Positions 11,943 through 22,204 are shown, numbered from the stretch's first letter. The stretch is 64,000 bases of DNA from Plasmodiophora brassicae (GCA_036867785.1 CP145410.1:992001-1056000), one strand, 5' to 3'. The notes: a model not told the origin generated them from the letters alone. A program made the numbers and translations.

Positions 11943-12315
11943 CGCAGGCACCCGGGGTGCCCCGCAGCAACGCACCGCTCGAAGTCGAACCGCACTGCGC
12001 GAAAGCAGCCGAGTGATGGCGCCGACCCAGATTCCATTTCCAGCCGGGTACCGGTGTCACCGCGGGCGATCCTGCTGATTCACAACGTGAAGGCGGGCAC
12101 TTGATGTTTCGCTGCATGGGCGTCGGCAGCGCCTGCCGCTGTAGACTATGTGATAATGGTGTCGTCGCTGACGCCGGGGCCCGGTTTTTGGCGAGATACG
12201 CAACCGACAGGAGGGGTGGCCCGCGTAACCTCGTGGGCCCCATGCGGGGTGCAGAAGCCAAATCCCCCCCGTCTCGTTGACGACGTTGCCGTAGGCGCCG
12301 TCCGTCACATCGCCA
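11943..12315. other. Divergent intergenic region
   Basis: About 370 bp between the start of the minus-strand solenoid gene and the plus-strand homeodomain gene. It must hold the promoters of both. I see no coding signal and no obvious repeat or core-promoter element. Confidence 0.4.
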
Positions 12316-13684
12316 ATGGCCGTCTCCGATGCCCAGCTGGGCGCCCTCGAAGAGGCGTACCGCCTGCAGCCATATCCGGGCCGCACCGCTATGGAGCAGA
12401 TCGCGGAAGATCTCGCTCTATCCATTCACGTGCGGCATATCGTATCCTGTGCAACCGTATGATTTTGACATTGCCAATGTACAGAAGGTGCGATGCTGGT
12501 TCAACAATCGTCGTGCACGAGCCACGCGCGAACAACAACGGCGCATCGCCGCGAGTCGCGCCAAAGCGATCGGCGAAGACGACGGACGACGGTTGAAGAG
12601 CGCAGCAGGTGAAGAAGGATGCGTGCCAAATCGCACTGCACGTCGTCTATCCTTGCCGGCGAACCTCGGCAATGGGCCTCTTCTGCCACTGGAGACTTTG
12701 GACGCCAATAAGCCGTATCGTCATCGGGCCACCGACGACCTGCGTTGTGAAGGCGAATCGAAAAAGCGGGACAGCACAGATGTACTGGTTGATACTGTTT
12801 CCCGCGAAGCAAACCTGATTCTGGCTCGCGTGAACGACCAACCGTATGGCTGGGCTACCTGCTAACCGCAAATCGTCACCTAATAGTCGCCTGTGCATAG
12901 GAACAGCAAGCTTAGAACGGACCAGTGCGTCCGCCTGCTGAGGACACTTGTGAACAAGGCGGAGACGTTTACGAATTATGATCTAGCCAAGGGGCTGTTC
13001 ATTCTCGTCGCGATCGCTCGTGCACTGGCGTACGGCATCGGGAACCTGTCCGACGCCAACCAGGACCGGACACGGTTCACGTCGTTCCTTGCTCATCGTC
13101 TGTTGTACGCCATTTTGAGGACGAGCCCGACCTCGATGACGCTAGAGCGTCGCGCCGACCTGCACCAATTGATTAAGTTCTTTGCGACGCGCGTCTCACA
13201 GTACGTTGATGTGGGCAACCTTGCCGTTCTGCCTGGGCTGTTCCTGGACCCGTGGCCTGAGAAAGGCACTCCTCTGAGGCGAATAATGCAGGGCGACTAT
13301 GCCAGCCATAAAGGGTTGCCGATGTTCCGCGAGATTGGGGAAGTTGCCCAAGCTCGTCTGGATGTCCTGATATCCAGCGGCCGTCTCTCCGAGGCCGCTA
13401 ACCTCGCGAAGTATTACGCCGACGGCGGTGTGATCCCTGGCGGGTTGTCACCGAGCGAGTTCTTCACACGCTATGTAAATATTCTGCTCGACATGAAACA
13501 GTTCGACGCGGCAGTGGGCGCCCTGCTGCAGAATCGGGCGATTTGCCAAGGTGGACGCGTCACCCACTGGACACAACGATTGATCGAAGCTGGATCTTCG
13601 AAGCATGCCGAAATCCTACTCCAGGTCCTCTCCACGTCCTCGTCGCTGCACAGCAGGGCACCTCAGTTATCACGAATGGTCTGA
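12316..13684 (+). CDS. Homeodomain protein with large C-terminal extension
   Basis: Three exons: 12316-12429, 12485-12843 and 12901-13684 (418 residues). Introns are 55 and 57 nt; the second has a CTGCTAACC branch-like sequence. Joining exons 1 and 2 restores a homeodomain: helix 1 (QLGALEEAYRLQPYP), helix 2 (MEQIAEDLALS) and the recognition helix KVRCWFNNRRARATRE, with the invariant W, F, N and R. The basic N-terminal arm is missing because the protein starts almost at helix 1, and an in-frame stop lies just upstream. After a basic linker the last 255 residues are helical and unrecognised. Likely a nuclear DNA-binding transcription factor; targets unknown. An alternative is that the 3' exon is a separate gene, but it lacks its own ATG. 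Confidence 0.85.
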
Positions 13685-13787
13685 CACTCGTCTGACTTGT
13701 ATACATAATGAACGTGCCATCGGTTTGCGTCAAGGCATCACTTTCGAAAACCGTATTATATACCATATTTGTGGACCTGGGTCTGAA

Positions 13788-14459
13788 TCATTGCATAAGC
13801 TGTTGGAGCCGATCCTGGAGTTCAGTGGACCGGCTCGTGGTATCCTCGGCTGGTACGTGGACGCGCTCAGCGGGCACAGCAGGCATTTCGGACAGCTGCT
13901 CGCCGACTTTCAGTTCGGCAGCAATGTCATCGACCAGCGACTGTACGTTGTCGTTGACAGCAACGACGGGGGCCTTCTTCGATATGGTCGACGCGGCACC
14001 GTCAACAGCAACGGCCTGCTCCTCCCACTGGTCCATGATGTTCGCGATCGTTTCGAACTGCTTCGTCTCCAAGGCGCTGTTCAGTGTCGATGACAGCCGA
14101 ATGACTCCCGAAACGGCCTGCTGCTTGGCGATCATGTCCTTCAGGCGCGACGCGGCCACATCCATACGTGCCGCTAGCGTTGAATACTTCTGCTCCTGCT
14201 GCGCCTCGCGGATGCAATTCGCTGCGTGGACCTCGGCGAACTCATGCCGCCCTTCCTTGATTGCCTGCCGAAACCGTAACCGCATCAGTCGCGAATCGGG
14301 ATCCGGGCGCGCGTGCGCCCTCCGACCGACCTTGGCAACCAGGGCACGCTGCGCGCGAACGTTCTTCCTGCACCGGGCCGCCTCCCGCTCCAGCTGCTTG
14401 CCCGTGAACCGCAGGTCGAACAGGTGGTCGTCGACCGATTTGCCGGTGACATTGCCCAT
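13788..14459 (-). CDS. CHMP1: ESCRT-III subunit CHMP1/Did2/Vps46
   Basis: ESCRT-III subunits polymerise on membranes and recruit the Vps4 ATPase in endosomal sorting and cytokinesis. The sequence matches CHMP1: an N-terminal LFDLRFTGKQLER helix, an NCIREAQQEQKY-like second helix, a coiled core, and a C-terminal MIM-like helix ending in LQDRLQQLMQ. I start at the ATG at 14459 because family similarity begins there. A 66-nt segment at 14265-14330 (GTCGG...CAG) interrupts the alignment. Removing it restores exact spacing to the family, so it is an intron, even though it is a multiple of three without a stop. Confidence 0.93.
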   Translation of the reverse strand: MGNVTGKSVDDHLFDLRFTGKQLEREAARCRKNVRAQRALVAKVGRRAHARPDPDSRLMRLRFRQAIKEGRHEFAEVHAANCIREAQQEQKYSTLAARMDVAASRLKDMIAKQQAVSGVIRLSSTLNSALETKQFETIANIMDQWEEQAVAVDGAASTISKKAPVVAVNDNVQSLVDDIAAELKVGEQLSEMPAVPAERVHVPAEDTTSRSTELQDRLQQLMQ

Positions 14460-15088
14460 GGACGGCGCAATCCCATCGACAGGCGGACTCGTCGCTGCGG
14501 CGCGGTGCCGTGCGGGCCCCCGTCCCCCGGAGGCGTCGACCCGACTGACAACTGCCGCCCGACAGGTAGGCATGTGTGCCACGACCGTCGGCGTGACCAG
14601 TGCTATGTACCTCAACGGACGAAGACGTTGTGCGCGATCAGGAGTGGCATCCTGAACCGAACCGTCCTACCGCCTGGTCGTTGGTTTTGACCACTGGGCG
14701 GCTCTCGCCCTGGATGCCGCCAGGGGTACAGAGTATACGCAGCTGGCCGGCCTCGTGTGTGGTGCATCGTGTCATCAACGCATATGTGTCCTCTGCTGGG
14801 TGTATGCAGTCAGGTCTCCTGGGGATTCTGCCACCACCGAAGAACCTGTGTCGCGACCGGGACAGGTCCAGTCATTGCGACGTTCGACGCATGAGCTTCG
14901 AAGAGCCTTCAAACGTGCTGCCCGCCGTTACCCGTCGTCGGCCGGATCTGGTTATTAAACGGGTCGACTAGTACAGGGCGCTCCGCTTGAACCGGTCGGA
15001 TTCGGGAGGCAGTTACTGGATCGCGATCTGAACCCCAGCGTCTCGTCACTCGCTGGTGGGTGGGCCGACGGCGTCATCGTCGTCGCCG
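14460..15088. other. Divergent intergenic region (CHMP1 / FZR1)
   Basis: About 630 bp between divergent genes. Open frames continue on both strands upstream of the chosen ATGs, but similarity to known families does not extend into them. No repeats or RNA genes noticed. It probably contains the promoters and 5' UTRs of CHMP1 and the CDH1 homologue. Confidence 0.35.
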
Positions 15089-16585
15089 ATGGCCACCTGG
15101 GCGCCCAAGGCCGCCGTCCAGACGCCATGCGCGCCGACCCGGACGCCACAGCGGTCGGCGTCCGCCAGGGCGCCCGCCACCGAGAACGATCACGACGGCC
15201 AGCGCTGGAGACCGGAACGTGGGCCCGGGGCGCCAGCGCCCTTCACCGTTGCCGGAACCCGACCGTGTCGCTTCATCCCGAACCGGTCGTCGGCCGATTC
15301 GCCCTGGCAGGACCATTGCGTCCGCAAGCTGTTCGACAACGACGACGACGGCGACGCGAGCAGCCCCAGTCTTCAGTCGCCGTCGCGTCCCACGTTTCGA
15401 CAGTACCTGCTGGGCGCCCTGTTCGACAACGAGGACGCGCCCCGATCGAACAAGATCCTTCGGTTCCGACGGGAGGCCATAGGAGCGTCGTCGTCGACTC
15501 GTACGGCGCTTCGCGACGTGTTCGACCGGAACCGGGACGGGCACGATGACCCGTTGCGCGCCAGGGCGGCGTCGCACGGCGGGCGTCGACACATCAGCTC
15601 GACGCCCGAGAGGATCCTGGACTCGCCCGACCTCATCGACGACTACTACCTGAACCTGTTGCACTGGGGCGCGACGAACTCGGTCGCCATCGCCCTGTCC
15701 AACGCCGTCTACGTGTGGCAGGCGACGACGCAAACGACATCGCTGCTGACGAGGACGCCCGGCGATGTCACCGTCTCATCGCTGCGCTGGGACGACGAAG
15801 GCACCCGCCTGGCGATCGGCACCAGCCAACGCGAGGTCGAGCTGTGGGACGTCGATCATCAGCGATGCGTCCGGCGGATGGACGACCATCTCGACCGGGT
15901 GTCGGTACTCGCCTGGCGCCCTGGGTCGAGGAACGTCCTGACCAGCGCTGGGCGCGACGCCGTCATCGTCAACCGCGACGTTCGTGTCGGGCGCCCGTCG
16001 GTGGAGCGCTGCCAAGGGCACACGCAGGAGGTCTGCGGCCTGCAATGGAACCAGGACGGCACACAGCTGGCGTCGGGCGGCAACGACAACCTGGCGCTGA
16101 TCTGGGACGCCAAGGCGATGTCGCGGCCGAGGCTGGTGCTGAACCAGCACCAGGCGGCGGTCAAGGCGCTCGCCTGGTGCCCGTTCGAGCCCAGGCTGCT
16201 GGCCACCGGGGGCGGCACGGCCGATCGTTGCATTCGCCTGTGGAACGGCACGACGGGGGCGTGTGCCAGCACGGTCGACGCCGGCAGCCAGGTCTGCGGC
16301 CTGGTCTGGTCGTCGTACGAGCGCGAGTTGCTGTCGGCGCACGGCTTCTCGAAGAACCAGCTGACGATCTGGCGGTACCCGACCATGCAGCGTGCCGCCG
16401 ACCTGGTCGGGCACACGTCCCGCGTCCTGCACCTGTCCATGTCGCCCGACGGGTCCACGGTCTGCTCGGCGTCGGCCGACGAGACGCTCCGGTTCTGGAA
16501 GGTGTTCCGCGCCCCGGCCAGGAAGTTTGGCGACGCAGCGGCCGCCCGTTCGCCCGATGCCCTGCGCACGCTCAGCATTCGATGA
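15089..16585 (+). CDS. FZR1: APC/C co-activator CDH1/FZR1 (WD40)
   Basis: A 498-residue intronless gene. CDH1-type activators bind the anaphase-promoting complex and recruit degron-bearing substrates in late mitosis and G1. A C-box-like segment (CRFIPNRSS) lies near residue 60. It is followed by a linker containing a QYLLGALF segment, then seven WD40 repeats beginning at SPDLIDDYYLNLLHW and including QEVCGLQWNQDGTQLASGG, TGGGTADRCIRLWN and GSQVCGLVWS. The protein ends in Ile-Arg, the IR tail that docks on APC3. The C-box has Cys where the family has Asp (CRFIP instead of DRFIP). I start at the ATG at 15089; the frame upstream has no ATG before a stop. Confidence 0.95.
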   Translation: MATWAPKAAVQTPCAPTRTPQRSASARAPATENDHDGQRWRPERGPGAPAPFTVAGTRPCRFIPNRSSADSPWQDHCVRKLFDNDDDGDASSPSLQSPSRPTFRQYLLGALFDNEDAPRSNKILRFRREAIGASSSTRTALRDVFDRNRDGHDDPLRARAASHGGRRHISSTPERILDSPDLIDDYYLNLLHWGATNSVAIALSNAVYVWQATTQTTSLLTRTPGDVTVSSLRWDDEGTRLAIGTSQREVELWDVDHQRCVRRMDDHLDRVSVLAWRPGSRNVLTSAGRDAVIVNRDVRVGRPSVERCQGHTQEVCGLQWNQDGTQLASGGNDNLALIWDAKAMSRPRLVLNQHQAAVKALAWCPFEPRLLATGGGTADRCIRLWNGTTGACASTVDAGSQVCGLVWSSYERELLSAHGFSKNQLTIWRYPTMQRAADLVGHTSRVLHLSMSPDGSTVCSASADETLRFWKVFRAPARKFGDAAAARSPDALRTLSIR

Positions 16586-16688
16586 ATACAGACGGTCGTA
16601 CGTAGAGGAATGCAATGAGGCTGCGCGCGCGTGTGGCTGTCTGTGTGTGTGAGAGAGCGACAGCGATTGTGTAGACTGTCACACGGCG

Positions 16689-19600
16689 ATGGAGGAAGGC
16701 GAGGTCGTGCCAACATCGCTGGGCAGGTCCCCGGTCACATTATCGCCCGTGTACCAGGCGGTGAGCCTGGCCGACCGGAAGCTGACGTCGGTCGGCGCCC
16801 TGAGCGCGTACCCGGACCTACAACACGTCGATGTGTCCGGCAACCAGCTGGAATCCCTGGCCGACCTGACGCCGCTGTCGCAGATGCGTCGCCTGAACGC
16901 AGCCCGGAACCGCCTGTCGGTCTTCCCCGACTTTCGCCTTCCAGTCGCCGTCGACGACGATGCAGACGACGACGCCGACGTGGACGACTACCCGCGGTTG
17001 CTGCTGGACGTCAACGTCGCCGGCAACCAGATCCGGTCGTTCAACCTGCAGCAGCTGTCCTGGTTCCGGTACCTGACCCGGCTGGACGTCAGCGGGAACC
17101 AATTGCAATCGTTATCGGCGTTACGCGCCCTGCTCCGGCTGACCTACCTGAACGCGTCGCAGAACGCCATCGGCGACGTTGATGGCATCGGCCACCTGCC
17201 TCTCGTCGAGCTGAACGTCAGCGCCAACCGTATCGCGACGTTGGGCGGCGCCGGCCTGGCCATCAGCACGCTTCGGTATGTCGACCTGTGCGGCAACGTT
17301 CTGGACAGCCTGTCGGGGATCGCTGGGCACCGACACGTTGCCGTCGTGCACGCGCGCGACAACCGCATCAAGGCGCTGGCCGACCTGACCGACCTGATGG
17401 ACCTGGACCTTCTGAGGGACCTGGACCTACGCGGCAACCCGATCGGCGCGACGCCCGGCTACAAGGACGATGTCCTGTTCGCGTTGCCGCGACTCGAGAA
17501 GCTCGATGGGGACCCGGTCACGCCTGACAGCATATTACGGACCGAGGTGCTTCATGGCGTTCACGCCCACGTCCTGGAAGGCATCGAGGCGCAAGACGGC
17601 GAGGGGCCCGGCGACGACGAAGCCGGCGCGTTCTGGACGCATTGTGCCGGGCAACTCGTCATGCTGCCGTGGGAAGCGTTCCTTTCCGCGTCCCGATCCC
17701 GTCCAGCAACAGCGGTATCGCTGTCGGGCATCGGGGCGGGCGTATTCGGCCTGGCGGCGATCGCCAGCGCGCTGGACGAGAACCCGACGATTCGGGACGT
17801 GCACGTCGACGGCGCGATCTCGTCCCGACGATGGTCCTGGCGCCCTGCCTACTCCATGCGGGCGCTGCTGGCGGGTGCCCATCGGTTACGAACGCTCTCC
17901 ATGTGCGACTGCGACCTTGGCCGGGTCGAATCGCACGCCCTAGCCGAGTTCCTCGCCTCGTCGTCCTGTTTGCAGTCGTTGCTCGTCGCCGGGAACCATC
18001 TCGCTGACAACCGGACGCAGGCGGTACCGTCCGGCGCCATCGTGGACGTGGAAGCGTGCCCAGGGCTGCGCGCCCTGCTGGAGGCGGTTGCACGTTCGCC
18101 CGCGCTGACAACGCTGGACCTGTCCAGGAATCGGATCGTGAGCCGCGAGGCGGCTGTCGCGCTGTCGACGCTGATAAGCGAGGAACGCAGCCCAGACCTG
18201 GCGCTGAACCTGTCGGGCAACGAGCTGTCCCCGATGGGCGCACGCGCGCTCGTGACGGCGATTCGTGAGGCGCCCGCCCTGGCCAGCATCGACCTGTCCA
18301 GGTGCGGGATCGGTGCGGATCGCATCACGGTCCAGTTCCTGGGGCAGAGTATCGCCCTCAACGCGACTCGCCTGCAATCGGTGTCTCTGTCTGGCAGCCG
18401 GAGCCTCTCTGGCGACCTGACGACAACCCCGTTCGGCAGCGGTTCCCGTCTCCAGCGTATTGCCCTAGACGATTGCTCCCTGGCGACCGATGGCGTGACG
18501 GCAGTGGGCGCCTGGCTGTCCCAGGCGCCGTCGCTCACGCAGGTCGACGTGTCTGGGAATGTGGACGCCGACGTCAGCGTCTTCGTCGAACGGCTTGCCA
18601 CCGCCAAGACGTCGCTCGTCGACGTGAACGTCAGCGGGTGCCGAATGTCGTCACCAAAGGCGTACGGGGTCCTTCTGTCGAGGAACGCGGCGATCACGCG
18701 CTCTTTGCTGGCGACACCATCAGGGACCGTAACGATCGACCTGATCCCGTCCCAGGTCACCGACGTGGACGTATCCGGGATGGCGGGCGTTGATCGTGAT
18801 GTGCTGGTGGCGATCGGGTCCCGACGGAGCGTATCGTTGGCTGCCTGTGGCCTGCCAGGTGAGGTCCTGGCCCAGGCGATGTCGTTGCCGGTGACGCGAT
18901 TGCATCTGGGCGGGCGTCAGTCCGGGTGGAGCGAGATCAGCGCCCACCTGGACGTATCGTCGGCGTTGTCCCACGTTCGCCTGTTGGACCTGTCCCAGGC
19001 GGTCCTGCTGAACGCGGGGACCAAGGCGTTAGCAGCGATCCTGTCCGGTGGCAACGCTCGCGTACAGCACCTGTGCTTGGATCGATGCCGACTGGGTGAT
19101 GATGACGCCGTCCGGGACCTGCTCCTGGCCCTGCCGTCGGCACCTGTCGAGACGCTGGTCCTGTCGTCATGCAACCTCGGCGAGAACAACATTGACGACC
19201 TGGTCGAAGCGATACCGGCGGCAGGGGCGTTAGCGGTCGTGGACCTGGCCGGGAACCTGGTGGACGCGCAATCGTTGCTGGCGCTGGCCGGTCTCCTGGA
19301 GCGGAACCCGCCTGGCCTTCGTCGGTTGCGCCTACCGCGCCTGGCCTGCTACCGCCTGCCAGATCAGGAGGCGCAGGTGGCAACCTTGGACAAGGCAGCG
19401 GAGCAGATCGTCGATCTGTTCGAGGGGGCGCTCAGGAAGAACTCGTTCCTGAGCGAGCTGGACGCGAGCGAGATCCTCCCCGCGCATCATGCGATGCCGT
19501 TGCCGCTGAGGACCCGCATCGAACGCGCCATCCAGGATCATAACTCGACGGGCAGTAGGCTGTCGAGGTTGACGCTGGCGTCGATCGGGAGGGCAGCAAC

Positions 19601-19727
19601 CGACGAGCAGGCCGATCTCGTCGACAACCGCATCGCGGCACAGCTTGCCGTTAATCGCGTTCGTGGCGGCGACCTGTCCCCGACGCCCTGGTCCGACCTG
19701 GCGCGATGCAGGCTTGACAGCGAGTAA
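16689..19727 (+). CDS. Large leucine-rich-repeat protein (1,012 aa)
   Basis: One uninterrupted frame from ATG 16689. Residues about 20-280 are SDS22-like LRRs (repeated L-x-x-L-D-V-S-G-N-x-L units), ending with a LxxLDLRGNPI cap. After a linker (about 290-350) come ribonuclease-inhibitor-type repeats with L-x-T-L-D-L-S-R-N and L-x-L-N-L-S-G-N-E-L units, extending to about residue 880. The C-terminus is helical. No signal peptide or transmembrane helix, so it is likely intracellular and mediates protein contacts. It lies 103 bp downstream of FZR1 on the same strand. Binding partner unknown. Confidence 0.85.
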   Translation: MEEGEVVPTSLGRSPVTLSPVYQAVSLADRKLTSVGALSAYPDLQHVDVSGNQLESLADLTPLSQMRRLNAARNRLSVFPDFRLPVAVDDDADDDADVDDYPRLLLDVNVAGNQIRSFNLQQLSWFRYLTRLDVSGNQLQSLSALRALLRLTYLNASQNAIGDVDGIGHLPLVELNVSANRIATLGGAGLAISTLRYVDLCGNVLDSLSGIAGHRHVAVVHARDNRIKALADLTDLMDLDLLRDLDLRGNPIGATPGYKDDVLFALPRLEKLDGDPVTPDSILRTEVLHGVHAHVLEGIEAQDGEGPGDDEAGAFWTHCAGQLVMLPWEAFLSASRSRPATAVSLSGIGAGVFGLAAIASALDENPTIRDVHVDGAISSRRWSWRPAYSMRALLAGAHRLRTLSMCDCDLGRVESHALAEFLASSSCLQSLLVAGNHLADNRTQAVPSGAIVDVEACPGLRALLEAVARSPALTTLDLSRNRIVSREAAVALSTLISEERSPDLALNLSGNELSPMGARALVTAIREAPALASIDLSRCGIGADRITVQFLGQSIALNATRLQSVSLSGSRSLSGDLTTTPFGSGSRLQRIALDDCSLATDGVTAVGAWLSQAPSLTQVDVSGNVDADVSVFVERLATAKTSLVDVNVSGCRMSSPKAYGVLLSRNAAITRSLLATPSGTVTIDLIPSQVTDVDVSGMAGVDRDVLVAIGSRRSVSLAACGLPGEVLAQAMSLPVTRLHLGGRQSGWSEISAHLDVSSALSHVRLLDLSQAVLLNAGTKALAAILSGGNARVQHLCLDRCRLGDDDAVRDLLLALPSAPVETLVLSSCNLGENNIDDLVEAIPAAGALAVVDLAGNLVDAQSLLALAGLLERNPPGLRRLRLPRLACYRLPDQEAQVATLDKAAEQIVDLFEGALRKNSFLSELDASEILPAHHAMPLPLRTRIERAIQDHNSTGSRLSRLTLASIGRAATDEQADLVDNRIAAQLAVNRVRGGDLSPTPWSDLARCRLDSE

Positions 19728-19804
19728 ACCACGCCCGTTGAGATGGCTCTGGTTTCCCGAGAGAACCAATAGTTTACGAGTTCTGTTTCACACTGAAGGG
19801 TGCC

Positions 19805-21424
19805 CTACAACGTGGACGCGAACGTGTGCACGCGATCGCCAGTGGCAACGGCGACTGGGAAGATGGTGGACCCCAGCTTGGGTTGAATGGAATGCAGGAA
19901 CCGGCGCCGTACGATGTAGTGGAACACCAGCTCACCGGACAGGAGCAGGACGACGGATCCGATGATGGATAGGCCAACGGCCGTAACGATCCGTGAGCGG
20001 CGGCGAAGCTCGGCTTCTGCGACAGCCAAGGGAGGCGGCGTACAGCAACCACTCTGGGGATTCCGTCCTCGGTCGCCTGGCAGTCCAGGTGCGCTTGCAC
20101 TCTCGCCGCGACCGTCTGCGGGACGACCAATGTCGGGGTCGCGTCCTGCAGATCCAGCGTCAACGTCATGACCGGTGGTTTCAGTGGAGGGCGATGCGTG
20201 CGCTTCGCTTGGTCCGTCTCCGGGTTCGTCTGAGGTGTCACCCTCCTGAGGCCCGTTAACACGGTCATCCGGAATGCCCGTGCCAAAGTCATCATCAGCG
20301 GTTGGGTCAGCGCGATCGTCCGGTTCGTCTGAGGTGTCACCCTCCTGAGGCCCGTTAACAAGGTCTTCCGGAATGCTCGTGCCAAAGTCATCATCAGCGG
20401 TTCGGTCAGGGCGATCGTCCGCTTGGTGCCCACGAACAGGGCTGGCTGGAACGACCTCATCAACGGCTGCGTCATTTCGGATCGCACGCGTTCCTTGCGG
20501 CGATTGCATGTCAGATACGACAGGCGGGACGTCGGTTATTCTCAAAGCGGCAGGATGGTGTTCTGAAGGGGGTACGAATTCACGCAGGGTTTCTCCGGTC
20601 GGGATGTTCACCTCACCCAGAGTACACGTACGCAGGCTGGGAGGGCACCACGCCCTAGCAAGGAACCGTTCAACGGCCGGGCGTGTCTCCATGGTCCTGC
20701 GGCACGCGTCAACGTTGAGCCTCGGACATGCTTCCAATTAACGTCAGGCGAACATACGAAAGGAAGCGGAGTTCGACGTGTGCCGCCAAACCGTCAAACG
20801 CATCGGCCATGACATAAGGGGCACCGGTGTACGGGTCGTAGGCCGCAGCAGGGTTTGCGACGAGCGGGACGTAATCCCACGCAACCTCGACCTTGACCTG
20901 GGCGGGCAGGCCCTCGAACGCAGCAGACCCAATGAACGCTGGCTGTAGGATCCTGCGGTTCTATCAGCATCAGGTGTAAAGCAAAGAGGGGTGTCGTCCT
21001 ACTTGAGCTTCCGTAGAGCGGTCAGATGTGAGAAAACGCCTCGCTGTATATGCCACGACGACTGTTGTCCAGTGGCGTACCATTCACGTCCTTTGAACAC
21101 GCGACGTGTCCAGTGTCTATGCACGCGCGACGACCCACCATCACCATCCGTGCCAAGAAGCTTCAGCAGCGTGGCGTCCCCGCAATCCTCAAACCAGTGC
21201 GCTGCCAGCGGGTGATCATTCGAAACGCACGATCTGCAAGGCTCGTCAACGCTCGGATCGGTTGTCCCCCGCACACCTGCCTTCACCGACATTGTCTTGA
21301 TCCTCGAGCTCAGCGTGTGCGTTTCGCACTGGCAGAACCGACACGCGCTGCATGCCGACCCGACGATAGACGTCGCACACGATACGATGACCAGCGCCGC
21401 GAGTATGACGGGCGCGGTCATCAT
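19805..21424 (-). CDS. Secreted/membrane protein with Cys-rich N-terminus, tandem repeat and TM helix
   Basis: Three exons: 21424-21003, then 20952-20758 after a 50-nt intron (20953-21002), then 20696-19805 after a 61-nt intron (20697-20757, GTATGT...GCAG). Both joins keep frame. The protein starts with a signal-peptide-like stretch (MMTAPVILAALVIVSCATS), continues with a Cys-rich ectodomain (CSACRFCQC) and a unique domain, then an acidic stretch with two copies of a 33-residue repeat. A single transmembrane helix near the C-terminus (IVTAVGLSIIGSVVLLLSG) leads to a short tail. This looks like a type I membrane protein. I do not recognise a family. Codon usage is similar to that of its neighbours. 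Confidence 0.75.
20223..20420 (-). repeat. Two direct copies of a 99-bp coding repeat
   Basis: Copy 1 is 20223-20321 and copy 2 is 20322-20420, with only a few base differences. The period of 99 bp equals 33 codons, so the repeat keeps frame. Each copy encodes an acidic unit containing TADDDFGT and GPQEGDTSDEP. It lies in the predicted extracellular stem of the 19805-21424 protein and is likely to vary in copy number. Confidence 0.9.
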
Positions 21425-21811
21425 GACTCACGACACCGGCGTGTCCGGTGCAAAACGGTGACGGCGGCGCCGCTCGCCAAAGGGCGACCCTGTCCCTGGG
21501 CGCCCCACGAACAACACGACCCAGTGGATGTTGCACGTGGCATTTTGGTTGGAAGACCAACAGGCTGGGTGCACGTCTTGCAGGCCCAATGACTAATGAG
21601 GCACCCACGCGATAGGCATACGTCTGTATGTATTACGCCACGTGCTGTCATCTACACACATAGGGCTTTTGCGGCGGCAACACAGCCAGTTATGTATCGA
21701 GGTCAGACAGGCATTCGCCCGGGACCTCGAGCGCCCTGCATCGGAGGCACCGTTCCGGAATACACGTATATTACAGGTGCTGTACGAGGTGATACTGCAG
21801 CGAAGTCAAGG
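21425..21811. other. Intergenic region, no gene seen
   Basis: About 390 bp between two minus-strand genes. Short open frames on both strands show no motif. It should carry the promoter of the downstream Cys-rich membrane protein. Confidence 0.35.
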
Positions 21812-22204
21812 TTAGCGACGAGCGGCGGCGTCGAGGACGTTGCTGAGGTCAGCAAGTGTGAAGTCCTTGTGGTAGTCCTGTTCGCCATCATCGACGTCGG
21901 TGGCATCTTCGGGCTTCTCGTCAAATATGACGGCATTGCCCAGGACCGGCCGTCCATACATCTGCGTCATCAGGCGATTCGGCGCGAAACGCTTCAGGTC
22001 GCCGCTGTCGTACGACGGCAGGTACGCCGTCAGGCGATGCCCGGGCGCCTTCAGGACGATCGCCTGGCACTCGTCTGCTGGCGCCAAATACTCCATCACA
22101 TGCCGCACGTGCGCCTCCCGGTCACTGTCCTTGCTGAACTGGACCTCAGCGGGCCCATCAGGGCGAACAACAACCGCTGTAAACGTACGGCGCTGACCAG
22201 CCAT
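21812..22204 (-). CDS. Small acidic-tailed protein, unknown (5' exons unresolved)
   Basis: The clearest part is 130 residues from an ATG at 22204, ending in an acidic tail (DATDVDDGEQDYHKD) and a helix. The central LKRFAPNRLMTQMYGRPVLG weakly recalls the N-R-x-x-x...G-x-A-V-I core of the phage/bacterial DUF3846 family, but I would not rely on that. The same frame stays open without an ATG to 22426, and another frame in 22205-22440 also looks protein-like. The gene probably has one or more extra 5' exons in the 264 bp before the divergent PQ-loop gene. Confidence 0.5.
   Translation of the reverse strand: MAGQRRTFTAVVVRPDGPAEVQFSKDSDREAHVRHVMEYLAPADECQAIVLKAPGHRLTAYLPSYDSGDLKRFAPNRLMTQMYGRPVLGNAVIFDEKPEDATDVDDGEQDYHKDFTLADLSNVLDAAARR

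Noticed and set aside
12893-13684. A separate gene starting with a GTG at 12893
   Set aside because: It has no ATG, and a 57-nt intron with a branch-like CTAAC joins it in frame to the homeodomain exon.
15859-16716. A long minus-strand frame of 285 codons
   Set aside because: It is antisense to the WD40 domain of the FZR1 homologue.
17849-18760. A 303-codon minus-strand frame
   Set aside because: It lies opposite the LRR repeats, which are clearly on the plus strand.
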